DNA of 12,932 nucleotides, from the NCBI GenBank assembly GCA_937877765.1, contig CALGBN010000571.1, positions 1-12,932 of the forward strand. The letters are read 5' to 3'. Origin of the DNA: Candidatus Bathyarchaeota archaeon. GTDB taxonomy: Archaea; Thermoproteota; Bathyarchaeia; TCS64. The notes under the pieces are model-generated. The model was not told the origin of the DNA, did not search any database, and saw only the letters and a program-made list of their open reading frames with translations. Position numbers and translations under genes: made by a program. Shown here piece by piece: positions 12,135 to 12,932 of this stretch; positions within the stretch are counted from its first letter, which is position 1, and each line of letters begins with the position of its first letter.

Positions 12135-12932
12135 CGACGCTGAATCGTCCGTAATCGTATTTTCGGATTGGGGTTCCCCTGTCTGTGCCTTCCTTGTATG
12201 TGCCTCTTCCCTCGGCTATATCCACGACTGCCTTGAACACTTCCTTGAGTAGCTCTTTCTCGACCCATGGTTCATTGTGGCTAGGCATCAATCGCTCGTA
12301 TTCATCGTAATAGTCCAGCATCCGCATATAGCTATTAACGAACGTAGGAATATCGCCGCCATTGAGATACGTGTAGATTCCGCCTGTATAGAACATATCC
12401 CCCGTGAAGAGAAGCTTGTCCTCCCTATCCAGAAGACATAAACTGTCAGGTGTGTGACCCGGCGTATGCATTACCTCTAGTGTTCGGTTGCCTAGATCAA
12501 ATACATCTCCATCTTTGAACCACTTTGTGACCTTGAACCCGGGAACAACGTAGTTCTCTTTGTCGAAATCCTCTGGTAGTGGTTTCCATGTCATGCCTTC
12601 TGCGATTAGGTGAGCCATCTCGCTGTTGGGTAGCCCTTCTTGTGCTTTGTGGCTCCATGGATGGTCCAGCATGGCTATCTCGTCAAACATGTAGTTCTGG
12701 GCGATGTGATCGTTGTGGGCGTGAGTGTTCAAGACCATCACCGGCATATCCGTGACCTCCGCTACTGCTTTCTTGAGGTTACCGATGCCACAGCCTGTGT
12801 CGATGAGTATTGCCTTATCCTCGCCTAGGACCAGTGTGCTGATGGCTTCCTCATACTGGTATGGCTCGTAAAAGACGTAGATATCGGGGAGCACCCTGTA
12901 GACTTGGAACCAGTCCTGCTTGATAGGTACTC
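12115..12932 (-). CDS. MBL-fold metallo-hydrolase, 5' end beyond the window
   Basis: A third member of the same MBL family, reading from the right edge to TAG at 12115. The visible part covers about 271 residues. It begins with VPIKQDWFQVYRVLPD, aligning with DNWFEVYRLTDS of the paralog at 9917, so the GTG at 12894 is internal and the true start lies past 12932. Counting from that GTG, metal ligands are H58, H60, D62 and H63 (NTHAHNDHIAQN), H147 (HTPGHTPDS), D166 (FTGDMFY) and H206 (MPSHNEP). The catalytic site is complete. The C-terminus YDYGRFSVVTRA matches the paralog. The substrate is unknown. The stop lies inside the last 20 bp of the convergent glycosyltransferase gene. Confidence 0.92.
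   Translation of the reverse strand, partial: VPIKQDWFQVYRVLPDIYVFYEPYQYEEAISTLVLGEDKAILIDTGCGIGNLKKAVAEVTDMPVMVLNTHAHNDHIAQNYMFDEIAMLDHPWSHKAQEGLPNSEMAHLIAEGMTWKPLPEDFDKENYVVPGFKVTKWFKDGDVFDLGNRTLEVMHTPGHTPDSLCLLDREDKLLFTGDMFYTGGIYTYLNGGDIPTFVNSYMRMLDYYDEYERLMPSHNEPWVEKELLKEVFKAVVDIAEGRGTYKEGTDRGTPIRKYDYGRFSVVTRAPE

Overview
The window looks like part of an archaeal genome, assembled from an Illumina Nextera library (the adapter is still present at 1-68). Archaeal signs are a type 2 methionine aminopeptidase, an archaeal DUF1512 protein paired with a small zinc-ribbon membrane protein, a wHTH regulator of archaeal type, and TATA-like boxes sitting about 24-27 nt upstream of start codons, which suggests mostly leaderless mRNAs. 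The lineage cannot be fixed from the sequence. The gene set suits an uncultured TACK, Asgard or sediment-type archaeon rather than a halophile. Adapter carry-over, one probable inversion junction and several single-base frameshifts point to a low-coverage single-cell or metagenome contig.

Layout. 1-68: adapter. 69 to about 302: minus-strand fragment reading as the M1-M3 membrane region of a pentameric ligand-gated ion channel, fused head to head to 290-808, a metallo-beta-lactamase (MBL) gene missing its N-terminus and about 88 internal residues. 809-1047: non-coding, with a poly-G tract and several inverted repeats. 1048-1631: wHTH regulator whose C-terminal membrane hairpin is split off by a frameshift. 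1655-1885 (minus): small two-helix membrane protein. 1975-5618 (minus): a two-gene operon for an FtsX/MacB-type ABC exporter (permease first, then an ATPase with a C-terminal extension). 5749-7292 (plus): DUF1512 protein and zinc-ribbon membrane protein with overlapping stop and start. 7289-9663 (minus): methionine aminopeptidase, universal stress protein and DUF1177 protein, at least the last two with their own promoters. 9747-9920 (plus): very small charged coiled-coil ORF. 9917-10831 (minus): intact MBL-fold hydrolase. 10967-12134 (plus): GT4-type glycosyltransferase broken by two frameshifts. 12115-12932 (minus): third MBL paralog, running off the window.

How it fits together. The strongest unexplained regulatory signal is a pair of TTGWCAA sites, 13 bp centre to centre, upstream of the wHTH gene, and a second pair with identical spacing upstream of the small membrane protein. 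This suggests one regulator, perhaps the wHTH protein itself, controlling both genes and possibly linked to the adjacent ABC exporter. The strongest gene-level surprise is the ion-channel fragment at the left end. Three related MBL genes within 13 kb point to a lineage-specific expansion. The rest looks like ordinary housekeeping or conserved hypothetical archaeal content.
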